A stretch of DNA of 6,601 bases from contig CALMAR010000055.1 in NCBI GenBank assembly GCA_937859855.1, positions 1 to 6,601 on the forward strand, given 5' to 3'. How positions within the stretch are numbered: position 1 is the stretch's first letter; each line of letters opens with the position of its first letter. The translations under genes and the position numbers were made by a program. Below, one piece after another: positions 6,573-6,601 of the stretch. The notes below the pieces were generated by a model. The model saw nothing but the letters and a program-made list of their open reading frames with translations. It did not search any database and had not been told where the DNA came from. Source of the stretch: an uncultured Kineosporia sp. Lineage in GTDB: Bacteria; Actinomycetota; Actinomycetes; Actinomycetales; Kineosporiaceae.

Positions 6573-6601
6573 GCTGCTGAACTATTTCTATCTCTCGGCG
6601 G

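Noticed and set aside
1..6601. Mobile element, CRISPR array, toxin-antitoxin or defence island
   Set aside because: There are no transposase or integrase motifs, terminal repeats, spacer-repeat arrays or small gene pairs. A SNF2 ATPase alone is not evidence of a defence system, since the neighbours here are metabolic genes.

Overview
The window is GC-rich chromosomal DNA. Its gene families and codon use suggest an Actinomycetota (high-GC Gram-positive) bacterium. The strongest taxonomic hint is a SNF2-type helicase that resembles mycobacterial HelZ (Rv2101). It is followed directly by a SWIM zinc-finger gene, as in the Rv2101-Rv2102 pair of Mycobacterium tuberculosis (this comparison is from memory, not from a search). 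All four genes are on the minus strand, so transcription runs from the right edge of the window to the left.

In transcription order the layout is as follows. (1) 6572-4113 is a HelZ-like SNF2 family ATPase of 819 residues. It appears to lack the N-terminal ~230-250 residues of longer relatives, and an in-frame TAG lies 9 nt before its ATG. (2) 4111-3155 is a SWIM zinc-finger protein of 318 residues whose ATG comes one base after the helicase stop, so the two are almost certainly co-transcribed and translationally coupled. (3) A 143-bp gap holds a small inverted repeat, a run of spaced GGCC motifs and a good Shine-Dalgarno sequence. (4) 3011-264 is a large GH63 / MGH1-like glucosidase of 915 residues. 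(5) From about 219 off the left edge runs the 5' end of a precorrin-3B synthase-like gene (cobG). It has no in-frame ATG and probably starts at GTG.

The helicase and SWIM protein form a recurrent bacterial two-gene module, probably acting on nucleic acid or nucleoprotein. The glucosidase (cytoplasmic oligosaccharide or glucoside hydrolysis) and the CobG-like protein (aerobic cobalamin ring oxidation) have no obvious mechanistic link to it. The simplest reading is a co-directional run of housekeeping or accessory genes, not a dedicated multi-gene system. I found no RNA gene, CRISPR array, insertion sequence, phage gene or convincing sigma-70 promoter. The points most worth a second look are the short N-terminus of the helicase, the SNF2-SWIM pair, the start-site conflict of the glucosidase and a 9-bp tandem repeat inside the SWIM gene.
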